The notes: a model not told the origin generated them from the letters alone. A stretch of DNA of 34,527 bases from Bacillota bacterium (GCA_021799275.1 JAJZAT010000032.1:1-34527), one strand, 5' to 3'. Counted from the first letter of the stretch, positions 16,342 to 24,741 are shown. Numbers and translations: made by a program.

Positions 16342-17922
16342 CTACCGGTCCGACTCGGCGACACTGAGACCGAAGCTCGCCAGAATGATAGGGAAGTCCT
16401 GGAATGCGGCGCCTTCGACCACGGTCGCGAGAGCAGGCCAGTTGGTGAACGAGGGCGGCATGATGCGCCAGCGCAGGACCTTGCCCGTTGGCGAGAGACG
16501 GAGCCAGTGAAAGGCCGCTCCGAGCGGCGCCTCGCTCCAGCCGAGTGCGGCATCCGCTCGCGGTCGCCACGGTGCGAGCACTGGACCAGCCGGCAGGGAG
16601 CTCAGCGCCTGCTCCATCAGGTGCTGGGATTCGACGGCCTCTCCGGCGAGCACCCGAAACCGCGCGAAGGCGTCGCCCTCATCGGCCAAAGCGATGCGCA
16701 CCTCGCAGTCTCGGTACGCTCCATAGGGATGGATCACGCGCAGGTCCTTGCTGAGCCCAGAAGCCCGCCCGACTGGCCCAACCACCCCGTGATGCAACGC
16801 CTTTGGGACCTGCAGGGTGCCGACCTGTTCCACACGGTCGAGGAAGCCGTTGTCGTAGGCGAGCTGGTCCACGATGCGCGAGAGCCTGGCGGTGGCCTCG
16901 CGGCTGGTCTTAACGATATCAGCCGTTTCGGCGTCTCCGATGTCCAACGTGAGGCCGCCCGGACGGACGAGGCCGAACAGGTAGCGGTGGCCCGCAACCC
17001 TTCCGCTGAGCCGCAGAAGGTCCTCGACCAGCGAGGAGAGCATGGCCGTCGGCACTTGGAGCCCGGTGGACTCGACGAGTTCCTCGATGGTGCAGAGGTG
17101 CGAGCGCAGCCTCTCGAGCTCCGCGAAGACGAGGCGCAGCGCGGCGGCCCTGGGCGGCGGCGTCACCATCGCAATCGCCTCCGCCGCCTGGGCAAAGGCG
17201 GCGGCGTGGCCTACAGCGGACGTGCCGTTCAGGCGCTCCGCGAGCAGCAATACGTCTTCGACGTCCTGCCCTTCCGCGATCTTCTCGAGTCCACGGTACT
17301 TGTAAAAGAGGCGCGGCGTCGCATAGAGGATCTGCTCCCCTTCGGACTCAAGGCGGAACTGCGCACTCTCGGAGATGCCTGAATAGATCGGACCGATGGA
17401 CATGGTGAACGCACCAGGTGCCTTGACGAAGCGCTGAGGCCGCCAGACGCGGCCCGATCGCGGCGGTTTGGGCTCGTCCCTGTCGTAGTCTGGACGCATT
17501 GGGGCAACGCCTTCGGGCCAATCCTCGTTGTGAAGCGCGAAGTCACCGAGCAGCGGGTGGCCTTCGAAGGGGATTTCGAAGAGATCCTCGATCTCACGCT
17601 CGTGCCAGTCGGCGGAGAACACGTACGGGCTGATCGAGGGAAGCGCATCCCCTGGTTTCCCGTGCACGAACACGTGGACGAAGCCGGGGCAGGAGGAGCA
17701 GTAGAAGGCGTAGCGGCCGAGCCAGCCTGCATCTTCCCACTCGGTGACAATGCCGGCGAGGGCATAGCCGTTGCGGACAACGGTATCCACGACGCTAGGC
17801 AGCCGCTCTAAGGATGTCTCTACCTCCGCCTGGTCGCCGCCGCGCCGGACGGAGTCCCGGGGCAGAATCTCGGACAGCGCGGCCAGAACCGCGGCGTTGG
17901 GCGCGATCTGCAGGTTGGACAT
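16342..17922 (-). CDS. Ehr/HyfG-like large subunit without Ni-Fe ligands (NuoC-NuoD fusion)
   Basis: 526-aa protein with a NuoC-like N-domain (WHEREIEDLFEIPFEGHPLL, 106-125; PMRPDYDRDEP) fused to a NuoD/hydrogenase large-subunit domain, as in HycE and HyfG. Group 4 hydrogenases hold nickel with two CxxC pairs. Here the first is NGTS (Asn232, Ser235, in AERLNGTSAVGH) and the second is SVAE (Ser520, Glu523, just before the C-terminal SDR). No Ni-Fe site can form. The protein ends three residues after that motif, so there is no processed C-terminal peptide either. ATG 17922 follows GGAGGTGA. The small subunit begins 15 bases downstream. Assignment to the Ehr group (energy-converting hydrogenase related) rests on these substitutions. 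Confidence 0.92.
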   Translation of the reverse strand: MSNLQIAPNAAVLAALSEILPRDSVRRGGDQAEVETSLERLPSVVDTVVRNGYALAGIVTEWEDAGWLGRYAFYCSSCPGFVHVFVHGKPGDALPSISPYVFSADWHEREIEDLFEIPFEGHPLLGDFALHNEDWPEGVAPMRPDYDRDEPKPPRSGRVWRPQRFVKAPGAFTMSIGPIYSGISESAQFRLESEGEQILYATPRLFYKYRGLEKIAEGQDVEDVLLLAERLNGTSAVGHAAAFAQAAEAIAMVTPPPRAAALRLVFAELERLRSHLCTIEELVESTGLQVPTAMLSSLVEDLLRLSGRVAGHRYLFGLVRPGGLTLDIGDAETADIVKTSREATARLSRIVDQLAYDNGFLDRVEQVGTLQVPKALHHGVVGPVGRASGLSKDLRVIHPYGAYRDCEVRIALADEGDAFARFRVLAGEAVESQHLMEQALSSLPAGPVLAPWRPRADAALGWSEAPLGAAFHWLRLSPTGKVLRWRIMPPSFTNWPALATVVEGAAFQDFPIILASFGLSVAESDR

Positions 17923-17940
17923 GGGAGCGTCACCTCCTGC

Positions 17941-19383
17941 TTAGCGGGATACGGCGAGTGAGGCCAGAGTGAGTAGGCGATGCAGCAACGGTGGGGTGTA
18001 GAGCCCAAGGACCAGTACGGGCAGAAGGCTGAGCGAGATCGCCCCGACGACGCTGGCCGGCAGACGGCGATGTGTCTGCTCCGCTGGAGCTTCCCCGAAC
18101 ACCATCCGGCCCACCTGCAGCATCACACCGATGAACGCGATGGCGATGAAGAGGGCGAGCAGGGCTACGATCCAGCCGTATCCCGCGAGCAGGCCGCTGC
18201 GGAAGATGGAGAACTCGCTGAGGAAGACGGCGAACGGCGGCACGCCAGCGATGGCTAAGGCTGCCGCCAACAGCGCGGCGCCGGAGAAAGGCGATGTGCG
18301 CAAGAGGCCCCGCACGTCGGCGATGTTGCGCGTCCGGTAGATGAGCAGCACCGCGCCCGCGGCGTAGAACGCCAGAGATTTGGCGAGACCGTGCGTGACG
18401 ATCTGGTAGAGGCCCGCGTACGAGCCCGCCTGACCGAAGCCGATGGCCGTGACGATGATGCCCATATGTTCAACGGTGGAGTAGGCCAGCATGCGCTTGA
18501 AGTCGTGCACCTGCAGGAGCAGGAATGCCGCCGCCCCCACCGACATGAGGCCGAAAGCGATCAGCCAGTCGTGCACGGGGAAATGCGGGATCACGTTCCA
18601 TACCGGCATCAGGCGCAGGATCACGTAGAGCACGGTGCTCACCTCGACGCCCGAAAGAAGGGCGCAGACGGGCGAAGGTGCCTGCGAGTGGGCGTCCGGC
18701 AGCCAGGTATGAAGCGGGAAGAGCCCCACCTTGGTGCCGAACCCGACCAGCACCAGCACGAAGGCGAGTCGCAGCAGGTCGGGTGACATCCGCGCCGCGG
18801 TGCCGGTGAGTGAGGCCCACGTCTCAGGCGCTCCCGGCGACACGCCCTGCAGGGCGTGGAGCAGGAGCAGAATGCCGAGGACGGCCACCGTTGCTCCCAT
18901 GATGGTCAGGATGGCGTACTTCCACGCTGCCTCGAGCCCTTCGGCGGTACGGTTGAAGCTGACAAGGAAGACCGAGAGCAGGGTTGTGAGCTCGACGGCC
19001 ACCCAGGTCAGCGCCGGCTGCAACAGAATCGGTACGAGAAAGAGCGACGTGACGAAAAGGTTGAGGTCGAAGTAGTACCTGCGTTCGCGCGTCTCGTCGC
19101 CTTCGGCCTCGCGAGCGATGTAGCCCCAGGAGTAGAGGGCGGCCGTGACGGCGAGGACGGCCTGCAGAAGGATCAGGAGGGCGGAGAGCGCGTCGGCGCC
19201 TATCCATTGCCTCAGCGGCGTCACGTTCCCGGACATCCCCACCTGCTGTGCGGTCCAAAGAGCGATCGCAAGTGCCGCGAGAGCCGCGACGAGCGTTGCG
19301 ACGCGTGCGAAGACGGGTTTGGCGGGAATCAGGGAGACGAGCGCCGCGACAAGCGGGAGGAGGGGAAGCAGCACGAGCATCAT
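17941..19383 (-). CDS. Ehr/HyfF-like antiporter-type membrane subunit
   Basis: 480-aa membrane protein of the NuoN/NuoM/HyfF family, with about 14 helices. The ion-path residues are present: glutamate in WVAVELTTLLSVFLVS, lysine in LVGFGTKVGLFPLHTWLPDAHSQAPSPV, and DFKRMLAYSTVEHMG. This is the second antiporter-like subunit of the complex, so two half-channels of this type are predicted. Its ATG overlaps the stop of the HyfE-like gene (ATGATGA), and the large-subunit gene starts 18 bases after it. Confidence 0.93.
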   Translation of the reverse strand: MMLVLLPLLPLVAALVSLIPAKPVFARVATLVAALAALAIALWTAQQVGMSGNVTPLRQWIGADALSALLILLQAVLAVTAALYSWGYIAREAEGDETRERRYYFDLNLFVTSLFLVPILLQPALTWVAVELTTLLSVFLVSFNRTAEGLEAAWKYAILTIMGATVAVLGILLLLHALQGVSPGAPETWASLTGTAARMSPDLLRLAFVLVLVGFGTKVGLFPLHTWLPDAHSQAPSPVCALLSGVEVSTVLYVILRLMPVWNVIPHFPVHDWLIAFGLMSVGAAAFLLLQVHDFKRMLAYSTVEHMGIIVTAIGFGQAGSYAGLYQIVTHGLAKSLAFYAAGAVLLIYRTRNIADVRGLLRTSPFSGAALLAAALAIAGVPPFAVFLSEFSIFRSGLLAGYGWIVALLALFIAIAFIGVMLQVGRMVFGEAPAEQTHRRLPASVVGAISLSLLPVLVLGLYTPPLLHRLLTLASLAVSR

Positions 19384-20051
19384 CGGGATCCCTCCTCGCG
19401 CAATCCGCTCAGCCGGCTGACGTGCGTCGTGCCGATGCGTTCGGAGATGGTCCGGGTCAGCAGGACGACAATGATGGTGACCACGATGCCTTCAAGGGCG
19501 GCGACGATCTCCCAGAGCGCGGAGGTGGTGGCGATGGCGATTCCGGCGAAGAACGCGGCATTGTCGAGCATGAGCAGGCTGAGAAACTGTGGCAGGGCCT
19601 CTCGCCGCACAGCGAGCGCGTAGACCGAGATCAGAAGGCCGGCAAGTCCCACAGGCAGGTTCACGGCGACGAAGCTTGGCATGCGCTCCGCCAGGGGCTG
19701 CGATACGAAGTAGGCAACCAGGCTGGCGCCAATCGCGATCATGAGCGACGTCGGCACGCTGACGGCCAGCTCCACCTCGCGCCGCGACTGAAAGCTGGCG
19801 CCGAGCGATCGTCTGAGCATCCAGGGAATGATGAAGGCCTTCGCCACAATGGTGATGACAGCTACGAGCAGAAGGTCGAGGGAATGCAGCGCGTAGGCCT
19901 GGAGCAGGGCGGAGGCGCTCAGCAGCAGGGCCTGACGCACGAACAGGCTGAGCGAAGCGGCGGTCTGCCTGGACGCCAGGAAGAGGAAGACCGTCATCAG
20001 GAAGAGCGCGGCGGAGAGTGCGTTGAGCCCGTACACCAGTGAAATTTGCAA
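19380..20051 (-). CDS. Ehr/HyfE-like membrane subunit (NuoK-related)
   Basis: 223-aa membrane protein with about seven hydrophobic segments, similar to HyfE. HyfE has a NuoK-like core plus extra helices and sits between the antiporter subunits and the core. Recognisable parts are SLDLLLVAVITIVAKAFIIPWMLRR and the late LSLLMLDNAAFFAGIAIA. The frame is open far upstream, but TTG 20051 with GAGGAGGT five to six bases before it is the convincing start. It is 11 bases after the HyfC-like gene and overlaps the HyfF-like gene by 4 bases. Confidence 0.88.
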   Translation of the reverse strand: MQISLVYGLNALSAALFLMTVFLFLASRQTAASLSLFVRQALLLSASALLQAYALHSLDLLLVAVITIVAKAFIIPWMLRRSLGASFQSRREVELAVSVPTSLMIAIGASLVAYFVSQPLAERMPSFVAVNLPVGLAGLLISVYALAVRREALPQFLSLLMLDNAAFFAGIAIATTSALWEIVAALEGIVVTIIVVLLTRTISERIGTTHVSRLSGLREEGSR

Positions 20052-20062
20052 GGCGGACCTCC

Positions 20063-21013
20063 TCACATGCGGAAGATCGCCGCGACCATAGCGACCACGG
20101 ACGTGACGAAGGTCGCCCCAAGGAATTCCGAGATGCGGAAGAGGCGAAGTTTGGCGAGCGACGTCTCGATAGCGGCGATCAGCACCGCGAAAATCAGGAG
20201 CTTGAGCGCCACGAGCGGGATGGCGGCTGCCACCGCTACCAAGGTAGGAGTTGCGGCCAGACCCCACGGAGAGACCAGTACATTCAGGAAGACGAGCGAG
20301 AGCACCATGAGCTTCATCTGGCCGGCCCACTTGATCATTGCGAGCGACGGTCCCGAGTACTCGAGGTTCTTGGACTCGTCGATCATGGCGAGTTCAAAGT
20401 GGCCGCCAGGATTATCCACAGGCAGCCGGCCGTTCTCGGCCAGCACGATCATGACAAAGGCCGCGGCCAAGAGGACGTGGCTCGGCGCGAAGAACGCGGC
20501 CAGGGACTGGACCCACTGCTGCTGCACGACGTATGGGATGGTGGAGTTCGCCACGAACGAGACGGTGAAGAAGATAATGATGAAGATAGGTTCCACCAGG
20601 AGGCTCACCATGCGCGTCCGGCTGGCGCCGACGGCTCCATAGGGATTTGCTGCGTCCACGGCGGCCAGGGCCGTGAAGAAGCCGCCCAGGCCCAAAATGA
20701 AGCCGGCTCCCACCATGTCGCCCGCGAAGGCGAAGAATAGCGGAAACGAGGTGAGCGCGGGAATGAGCATCGTTACGATGATAGGTACCACGAAGCTGAT
20801 GTAGGGGGCGAAGTGGAAGATCCAGGAGGCCTCCGTCGACACGACCTGGGTCTTGCTAAAGAGCTTCCTCAGGTCGTAATAGGGCTGCAAGGGGCTTGTG
20901 GCGACCTTGCCTTGGATGGTCTCCTCGAGCCAGGCGAGCGTGCCCTTGTACAGCGGGGCCAGGAGGACCACAGTCAGGACTTGGACCAAATTCAGCAGCA
21001 GAAATAGCGTCAA
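20063..21013 (-). CDS. Ehr/HyfC-like membrane subunit (NuoH-related)
   Basis: 316-aa membrane subunit of the NuoH/HyfC/HycD family, which connects the peripheral arm to the membrane arm. It has about eight helices and the signature loop AENGRLPVDNPGGHFELAMIDESKNLEYSGPSLA, plus PYYDLRKLFSK near the N-terminus. TTG 21013 has GGAGGTGA seven bases upstream and is preferred to the longer frame from 21076. First gene of the operon. A TATAAT sits at 21048-21053 on this strand, but no good -35 is visible 16-18 bases before it. Confidence 0.92.
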   Translation of the reverse strand: MTLFLLLNLVQVLTVVLLAPLYKGTLAWLEETIQGKVATSPLQPYYDLRKLFSKTQVVSTEASWIFHFAPYISFVVPIIVTMLIPALTSFPLFFAFAGDMVGAGFILGLGGFFTALAAVDAANPYGAVGASRTRMVSLLVEPIFIIIFFTVSFVANSTIPYVVQQQWVQSLAAFFAPSHVLLAAAFVMIVLAENGRLPVDNPGGHFELAMIDESKNLEYSGPSLAMIKWAGQMKLMVLSLVFLNVLVSPWGLAATPTLVAVAAAIPLVALKLLIFAVLIAAIETSLAKLRLFRISEFLGATFVTSVVAMVAAIFRM

Positions 21014-21240
21014 CGCGTCACCTCCTGCCGCAGGTGGACCGTCAGGCATTATATGGCAGACAGCAAACAAGCCCACTCACGCCATCAGGCTCGCACCTAG
21101 GCACAAGATCTCCTGTACCCAGGAGTCGTCAGCCCGAATGGGCGCTAGTGGACTCCATCACTCGCAGCAACTTCCCTAAAGAGAGCCAGGGAAGGGCGCT
21201 ACCTAACGCGATTCTATCGACGGGTTGGCGGCGCTGTCAA
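21014..21240 (-). other. leader region of the hydrogenase-like operon with three hairpins
   Basis: Upstream of the first complex gene, the sequence contains three short perfect hairpins: 21171-21177 with 21188-21194 (7 bp), 21132-21135 with 21140-21143 (4 bp), and 21110-21115 with 21120-21125 (6 bp, 4-base loop). A TATAAT lies at 21048-21053. I do not recognise a known riboswitch or T-box. If transcription begins at that TATAAT the hairpins are outside the mRNA, and they could belong to an operator or to an upstream transcript. Confidence 0.3.
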
Positions 21241-21675
21241 CGATGGATCAGTTTGGGGGAGTGTCAAGCGGGTGTGGGTCGAAGGTGAGGGTACAGCGTC
21301 TCTAGGCTGTGGAGATCCGGGCCTGCCGATGCGGCGGATGAAATCGGACATGCCTTGGGAGGCGTTGCCTCCCATTTCGCCAGCGGGCATGGGGGCTGCG
21401 ATCACACCGGATGGCAGAAGTGTCGACAAGGTCTCCTGCGTGAGAAGATTGGCCTTTGGCAGCGGATCTAATCCCCGCCCGTGCTGCAAACCTTCCTTCT
21501 TTCGGTTTGGCGGGAGCGTCGCCATACGCGGGCATGGAAGGCACTTGCACCAACACAAGTACGCTTCCATCGCCGCACAACGTTCTCGCTCGTTCGGGAA
21601 AACCTTCAGGTCCCGTTCCACGTTGCTGATCTCCACTGCTTGGAGCCCAAGGACCGATGCTATAGACTGACCCAC
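21214..21675 (-). CDS. uncertain 153-aa hypothetical ORF
   Basis: A GTG at 21675 has GAGGAA about seven bases upstream and opens a 153-codon frame. It includes a Cys-rich patch CWCKCLPCP at about residue 41 and a Pro/Thr-rich tail. I recognise no domain, no signal peptide and no membrane segment. It could be a small real protein, or a decayed gene in the 800-base space between the complex operon and the tRNA operon. The stretch 21241-21780 holds nothing else that I can support. Confidence 0.25.
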   Translation of the reverse strand: MGQSIASVLGLQAVEISNVERDLKVFPNERERCAAMEAYLCWCKCLPCPRMATLPPNRKKEGLQHGRGLDPLPKANLLTQETLSTLLPSGVIAAPMPAGEMGGNASQGMSDFIRRIGRPGSPQPRDAVPSPSTHTRLTLPQTDPSLTAPPTRR

Positions 21676-21784
21676 GAGGGCATTCCTCTTCTCGCCTGAC
21701 TAGGCATCGCCGAAGTTGGATGTTCTCGCCTCGTTTTCCTTTCCAGCCCCCCTTCCACAGGTTTCGGCCTAGAGCCAACGCTTC

Positions 21785-21813
21785 TTGACGGCACTCTAGA
21801 GAACAGGTAGTAT
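21785..21813 (+). promoter_or_regulatory. promoter of the Gly-Cys-Val tRNA operon
   Basis: TTGACG (21785-21790) is followed after 17 bases by TAGTAT (21808-21813), with TATAAA overlapping at 21811. It lies about 70 bases before the first tRNA and points at it. Confidence 0.7.
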
Positions 21814-21882
21814 AAACGCCGCACGTGGGCCCGACGTTCCTCTGTGTGGGGGGTACGCTTCCCGCCTGCGGTATTCGTTTGT

Positions 21883-21957
21883 GCGGAAGTGGCTCAGTGG
21901 TAGAGCGTCGCCTTGCCAAGGCGAAGGTCGCGGGTTCGAATCCCGTCTTCCGCTCCA
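21883..21957 (+). tRNA. tRNA-Gly (anticodon GCC), CCA encoded
   Basis: Acceptor GCGGAAG pairs CTTCCGC. The anticodon arm TCGCC-TTGCCAA-GGCGA gives GCC. T-arm CGGGTTCGAATCCCG, discriminator T and encoded CCA are present. Confidence 0.97.
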
Positions 21958-21962
21958 ATTTC

Positions 21963-22036
21963 GGCGACGTAGCCAAGTGGTAAGGCAGAGGACTGCAAAT
22001 CCTTCACCCCCGGTTCGAATCCGGGCGTCGCCTCCA
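21963..22036 (+). tRNA. tRNA-Cys (anticodon GCA), CCA encoded
   Basis: Acceptor GGCGACG pairs CGTCGCC. The anticodon loop CTGCAAA gives GCA. T-arm CCGGTTCGAATCCGG, discriminator T (U73, an identity base of tRNA-Cys) and encoded CCA are present. Confidence 0.97.
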
Positions 22037-22043
22037 CTGGTCC

Positions 22044-22120
22044 GGGCGGTTAGCTCAGCTGGTTAGAGCGCGTGCTTGACATGCACGAGGTCGGGGGTTC
22101 GAGTCCCTCATCGCCCACCA
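22044..22120 (+). tRNA. tRNA-Val (anticodon GAC), CCA encoded
   Basis: Acceptor GGGCGGT pairs ATCGCCC with one G-T pair. The anticodon arm CGTGC-TTGACAT-GCACG gives GAC. T-arm GGGGGTTCGAGTCCCTC and encoded ACCA are present. With the TAC tRNA at 10806 this gives two valine tRNAs in the window. Confidence 0.96.
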
Positions 22121-22128
22121 ATTTTTTG

Positions 22129-22156
22129 ACCCGCACCGGTCATGGGTGCGGGTTTT
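22129..22156 (+). terminator. terminator of the second tRNA operon
   Basis: A 9-bp stem acccgcacc (22129-22137) with ggtgcgggt (22145-22153), 7-base loop, is followed by TTTT. It begins 9 bases after the last tRNA. Confidence 0.9.
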
Positions 22157-22306
22157 GATGTTGCTTTCGCCGCGCATAAGCCGGGATTCGCTGGGGCGAG
22201 CGGCGAGCAGCCTACGCACCTGTCCCTCACCACCCGCGCGTAGCGGGCAGGGAGGGGAGCGTCGCGCACGAATTTCCTTTTGAGAGGCTACTCGGGAGGG
22301 CTCTTC

Positions 22307-24238
22307 TTGGCGCAGCACACGGCTTCGTACGGCTCGTGGCGTTCTCCGATCACCTCGAATCTCATCGTACGGTCGGGGATTGGCCTAAGTGAGACAAGAC
22401 TTGGGCGGGAAGGCGGGTGCTGGCTCGAGACACGCCCCGCCGAGGGGGGGCGCAGTGTGGTCGTGCGCCTAAAGGACGGCAGGCCGGAAGACTGGCTGCC
22501 CCAGGGCTGGAATGCGCGCACCATGGTGCACGAGTACGGCGGGGGTTCCTATCTCGCCTTGCCGGGACAACTCTTGTTCGCCAACTTCGAGGATCAGCGG
22601 ATATATCGCCTTGACAACCAGGCGGAACCACGGGTGGTCACGGCCGAGGGGCCGGTCCGTTACGCCGATTTCGAACCGGACCTGGGACGGGGTCGGCTGC
22701 TGTGCGTGCGGGAAGATCACCGCGTGGCGGGACGCCAGGCCGTGAACAGCCTGGTCGCGGTCGACCTGGAGGGCGATACCTACGGCACGGTGCTCGCGCA
22801 AGGCCGCGACTTCTACGCGGCGCCCCGCCTCAGCCCAGACGGCCAAAGGCTCGCATGGCTGTCCTGGAACCATCCCAATATGCCCTGGGACGGCTGCGAA
22901 CTGTACGTGGCGGATGTGGTTGATGGCGGGACGCTCGGGACTCCGCGGCACGTGGCGGGGGGGCCGGAGGAATCCATCTTCCAGCCGACCTGGTCGCCGG
23001 ACGGCGACCTCTACTTCGCGTCCGACCGCACGGAATTCTGGAATCTCTACGCGTTCAGGGACGGAGCCGTCCTGGCGCTCCATCCCATGGCGGCCGAGTT
23101 CGGCAAGCCGCAGTGGCGCTTCGGCATGAGCACCTTCGCCTTCATGTCGCGAAGGCGTCTCCTCTGCATCTACGACCTCGGCGGCGTCTCGCACCTCGCC
23201 GAGTTCGACGAGGAGCGGGGGACGCTCCGTGAGATCCCGCTGCCTTACACCTCGATGGCTTACCTCTCGGTTTCAGGGGACCGTGCGCTCTTCGTGGCGG
23301 GATCGCCGACCCAGTCCGGCAACGTGGTGGAGCTCGACATCCCGTCGGGGAAGCTCTCGGTGCTCCGGCAGTCGAGCCAGGTGCAGGTCGACGAGGGGTA
23401 TCTCTCCAGCCCCGAGACCGTCTCGTTCCCGACCGGTCAGGGCGAGACGGCCCACGCCTTCTACTACCCTCCCCGCAACCGGGACTACGAAGGGCCGGCA
23501 GGAGAGACGCCGCCGCTCATCGTGATGAGCCACGGCGGCCCGACCAGCAGCACGTCCGCGGTCCTGGACCTGCACGTCCAGTACTGGACGAGTCGCGGCC
23601 TCGCCGTCGTCGATGTCAATTACCGCGGTTCGTCGGGTTACGGCCGACCTTACCGCGACCGCCTCAAGGGCAACTGGGGTCTCGTGGACGTGGAGGACTG
23701 CGAGGCGGCGGCGATCCATCTGATCCGCCAGGGCAAGGCCGATCCGGAGCGCATCGCCATCCGCGGCGGCAGCGCGGGCGGCTACACCACGCTCGTCGCG
23801 CTCAGCACCCGCGACACGTTCAAGGCGGGCGCGAGCCTGTTCGGCATTGGCGATCTCGAGGTCTTCACCGGCGACACGCACAAGTTCGAGTCCAGGTATA
23901 TGGACTCGCTGGTCGGCCCCTATCCCGAAAAGCGGGACATCTACCAGGAACGCTCGCCGATCCGGCACCTGGACGGCTTCAACGCGCCCTGCATTTTCTT
24001 CCAGGGCCTCGACGACAAGATCGTGCCGCCGAACCAGGCGGAACTGATGGTCGACGCGCTGCGCAAAAAGGGTGTGCCAGTGGCCTGTCTCGCATATCCG
24101 GGCGAGGGCCACGGGTTCCGCAAGGCGGAGAACATCCGGCGCACGCTCGAGGCGGAACTTTACTTCTATAGCCGCATCTTCCGCTTCGCACTGCCGGAGC
24201 CCGTCGCGCCCGTCAAGGTCGAAAACCTGGATGGCTGA
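22307..24238 (+). CDS. S9-family peptidase (prolyl oligopeptidase/acylaminoacyl peptidase type)
   Basis: 643-aa cytoplasmic serine peptidase with an N-terminal beta-propeller (WSPDGDLYFAS, LSPDGQRLAWLSWN repeats, up to about residue 370) and a C-terminal alpha/beta hydrolase domain. The catalytic triad is Ser489 in GGSAGG, Asp570 in GLDDKIVPP and His602 in GEGHGF. The HGGP motif in MSHGGPTS forms the oxyanion hole. These enzymes cut short peptides or remove N-terminal acyl-amino acids. TTG 22307 has GGGAGGG (22294-22300) six bases before it and gives a family-typical N-terminus, AQHTASYGSWRSPITSNLIV. A longer frame from TTG 22280 has no RBS. No signal peptide. The nucleotidyltransferase gene overlaps its end by 8 bases. 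Confidence 0.93.
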   Translation: MAQHTASYGSWRSPITSNLIVRSGIGLSETRLGREGGCWLETRPAEGGRSVVVRLKDGRPEDWLPQGWNARTMVHEYGGGSYLALPGQLLFANFEDQRIYRLDNQAEPRVVTAEGPVRYADFEPDLGRGRLLCVREDHRVAGRQAVNSLVAVDLEGDTYGTVLAQGRDFYAAPRLSPDGQRLAWLSWNHPNMPWDGCELYVADVVDGGTLGTPRHVAGGPEESIFQPTWSPDGDLYFASDRTEFWNLYAFRDGAVLALHPMAAEFGKPQWRFGMSTFAFMSRRRLLCIYDLGGVSHLAEFDEERGTLREIPLPYTSMAYLSVSGDRALFVAGSPTQSGNVVELDIPSGKLSVLRQSSQVQVDEGYLSSPETVSFPTGQGETAHAFYYPPRNRDYEGPAGETPPLIVMSHGGPTSSTSAVLDLHVQYWTSRGLAVVDVNYRGSSGYGRPYRDRLKGNWGLVDVEDCEAAAIHLIRQGKADPERIAIRGGSAGGYTTLVALSTRDTFKAGASLFGIGDLEVFTGDTHKFESRYMDSLVGPYPEKRDIYQERSPIRHLDGFNAPCIFFQGLDDKIVPPNQAELMVDALRKKGVPVACLAYPGEGHGFRKAENIRRTLEAELYFYSRIFRFALPEPVAPVKVENLDG

Positions 24239-24565
24239 ACGGAGACTCGTGGCCGAGGCGTTCCGGGACCTGCCGCAGCAGGTCGCAGGCTGGCTTCAGG
24301 ACCTGGCGCAGGAGATCGGCGCCTGCTTCGGGCACCACCTCGAAGGCATCTACCTGCATGGTTCGCTCGCCATGACCGGCTTCTGCGCCGCGTCGTCCGA
24401 TGTGGACCTGCTGGTCGCGGTCGAGAGCCGGCCCGCAGCGGGAGAGACAGCGTGCCTGCGCCGCCTGCTGCTTTCAAAGTCCGAGCATCCCTACGACGTG
24501 GAACTCTCGGTCCTCGCGCGTGCCGATCGCTATCCCTGGCGCCACCCGTCACCGTTCTCCTGGCA
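24231..24565 (+). pseudogene. AadA-like nucleotidyltransferase, 5' part, split by IS110 element
   Basis: N-terminal 111 codons of a nucleotidyltransferase related to aminoglycoside adenylyltransferases. The catalytic motif YLHGSLAMTGFCAASSDVDLLVAV is intact: GSxAMTG followed by SDVDLL, where two aspartates bind Mg. The frame then reads PWRHPSPFSWH and enters the inserted element, which gives stop TGA after WHFC. Joining position 24565 to 26102 gives SWHYSESWRDAM and one frame of 275 codons, so the gene was disrupted without loss of bases. The ATG overlaps the end of the peptidase gene. Normal AadA proteins have about 260 aa, so the restored length fits. The native substrate is unknown. Confidence 0.88.
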
Positions 24566-24611
24566 TTTCTGCTGAATGTCATTTCTGCTGAATGTCATTT
24601 CTGCTGAATGT
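24564..24611. repeat. three tandem copies of a 16-bp unit at the IS110 end
   Basis: CATTTCTGCTGAATGT occurs three times without change. The first CA is the junction dinucleotide with the host gene, and every copy begins with that same CA. So the terminal recognition sequence of the element appears to be present in triplicate. Confidence 0.93.
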
Positions 24612-24634
24612 CAAGCCTCAGCGCCTGGCACTTT

Positions 24635-24732
24635 CCTCCTGACCGGCTCCTGAGAGGCGTCTGGGGCAAGGCGTCGCCGAGGCTTGCCCGAGGCAAGCCT
24701 TGCCTATACTAGCGAAGGGGCCGGTCAGGAGG
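24635..24732. repeat. inverted repeat enclosing a hairpin downstream of the IS110 transposase
   Basis: A perfect 13-bp inverted repeat, cctcctgaccggc (24635-24647) with gccggtcaggagg (24720-24732), encloses a second perfect 9-bp hairpin (24680-24688 with 24692-24700, 3-base loop). It lies between the transposase stop and the element end, so it may end the transposase mRNA, hold a structured RNA, or protect the end. Confidence 0.8.
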
Positions 24733-24741
24733 CGTGAGAGC

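Noticed and set aside
13505-21013. Functional formate hydrogenlyase or [NiFe] hydrogenase operon
   Set aside because: Gene order and folds fit, but all Ni-binding and N2-cluster cysteines are replaced, and no maturation genes are nearby.
21014-21240. T-box or SAM riboswitch
   Set aside because: None of the conserved T-box or SAM-riboswitch motifs is present, and there is no terminator alternative.
24564-24611. CRISPR array
   Set aside because: The three 16-bp units are directly adjacent without spacers and coincide with an IS end.
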